Assembly (NCBI RefSeq): GCF_947623445.1
Contig: NC_135246.1
Span: 10,089,856-10,153,855 of the forward strand
Length of the DNA: 64,000 nucleotides
Source of the DNA: Clavelina lepadiformis
Taxonomy: Eukaryota; Chordata; Ascidiacea; Aplousobranchia; Clavelinidae
Direction of reading: 5' to 3'
Part shown: positions 63,926 through 64,000 of the stretch, piece after piece
Numbering within the stretch: the first letter of the stretch is position 1
Layout of the letters: each line of letters opens with the position of its first letter
The notes under the pieces: generated by a model
The model's database searches: none
What the model saw: only the letters and a program-made list of their open reading frames with translations
Told to the model about the DNA's origin: nothing
Position numbers and translations under genes: made by a program

Positions 63926-64000
63926 TCGATTGTTTGGGGTCCAAAACAACGATTAATTTCCCCATTATTCCGACTTTGAAATTTTTGTTTTATTGAAGAA

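Larger units (their letters stand above)
37288..64000 (-). repeat. Tandem tRNA array, reverse arm, part 2 (rest of R10 to R29)
   Basis: Resumes at TTATCACGGC, inside the Gly-Ile spacer. All units are full length (1,407-1,410 bp) and the array runs off the right edge after R29 Ile. Spacers carry the same A, remnant and B parts as in the forward arm. Confidence 0.95.

Noticed and set aside
22479-64000. CRISPR-like array
   Set aside because: Repeat units are 1.4 kb with tRNA genes and eukaryotic transposons; no short repeats with unique spacers.

Overview
The window is eukaryotic, almost certainly metazoan and probably invertebrate. The evidence is nuclear-type tRNA genes with internal A and B boxes and no encoded CCA, a pogo/Tigger-like DNA transposon, an LTR retrotransposon, and a Tx1/L1-like LINE with a poly(A) tail. 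The species cannot be named from this sequence. No host protein-coding gene is visible.

Layout. Positions 1-3132 are one end of a pogo-superfamily transposon, with its transposase on the minus strand. Its terminus abuts the first tRNA repeat across a TA. From 3133 to the window end the DNA is a giant tandem tRNA array. The basic unit is about 1.41 kb: tRNA-Glu(UUC), 7 nt, tRNA-Gly(GCC), about 250 bp, tRNA-Ile(AAU), 6 nt, tRNA-Phe(GAA), spacer A (about 435 bp), a 29-nt tRNA-Phe 3' remnant, and spacer B (about 390 bp), which is a diverged copy of spacer A. Units F1-F12 read on the plus strand (3133-22458). At about 22459-22478 the array flips through a short unique filler, and units R1-R29 read on the minus strand to the window end. 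I located 152 tRNA-type loci, most intact in sequence.

Array history. There are three kinds of higher-order repeat: a 2,814-bp dimer in F3-F12, a 2,004-bp full-plus-short composite in R4-R9, and a trimer of about 4,224 bp in R21-R26. Mutations shared between copies (a tRNA-Ile/Phe hybrid, and a tRNA-Glu with anticodon UUA) show that a segment of about 1.46 kb was duplicated in inverted orientation around 15.6-17.1 kb and 22.7-24.2 kb. Several copies carry unusual anticodons: Glu to UUA, and Gly to ACC. One family of tRNA-Ile copies has lost the conserved D-loop GG.

Insertions. A 2,033-bp LTR element (5884-7916, minus) with near-identical 454-bp LTRs sits in a spacer A with a 4-bp target duplication. 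It has a gag-like reading frame and no recognisable pol. A LINE of about 5.2 kb (32026-37287, minus) with complete ORF1 and ORF2 lies between the Ile and Gly genes of R10. It has a poly(A) tail, removed about 54 bp of target, and carries at its 5' end a fragment matching the 5' exon of an intron-bearing tRNA-Tyr.

How the parts work together. Glu-Gly and Ile-Phe lie too close for separate termination, and T-runs occur only after Gly and Phe. The natural reading is two dicistronic Pol III transcripts per unit. The array as a whole would be a high-dosage supply of four tRNAs, homogenised by unequal exchange.
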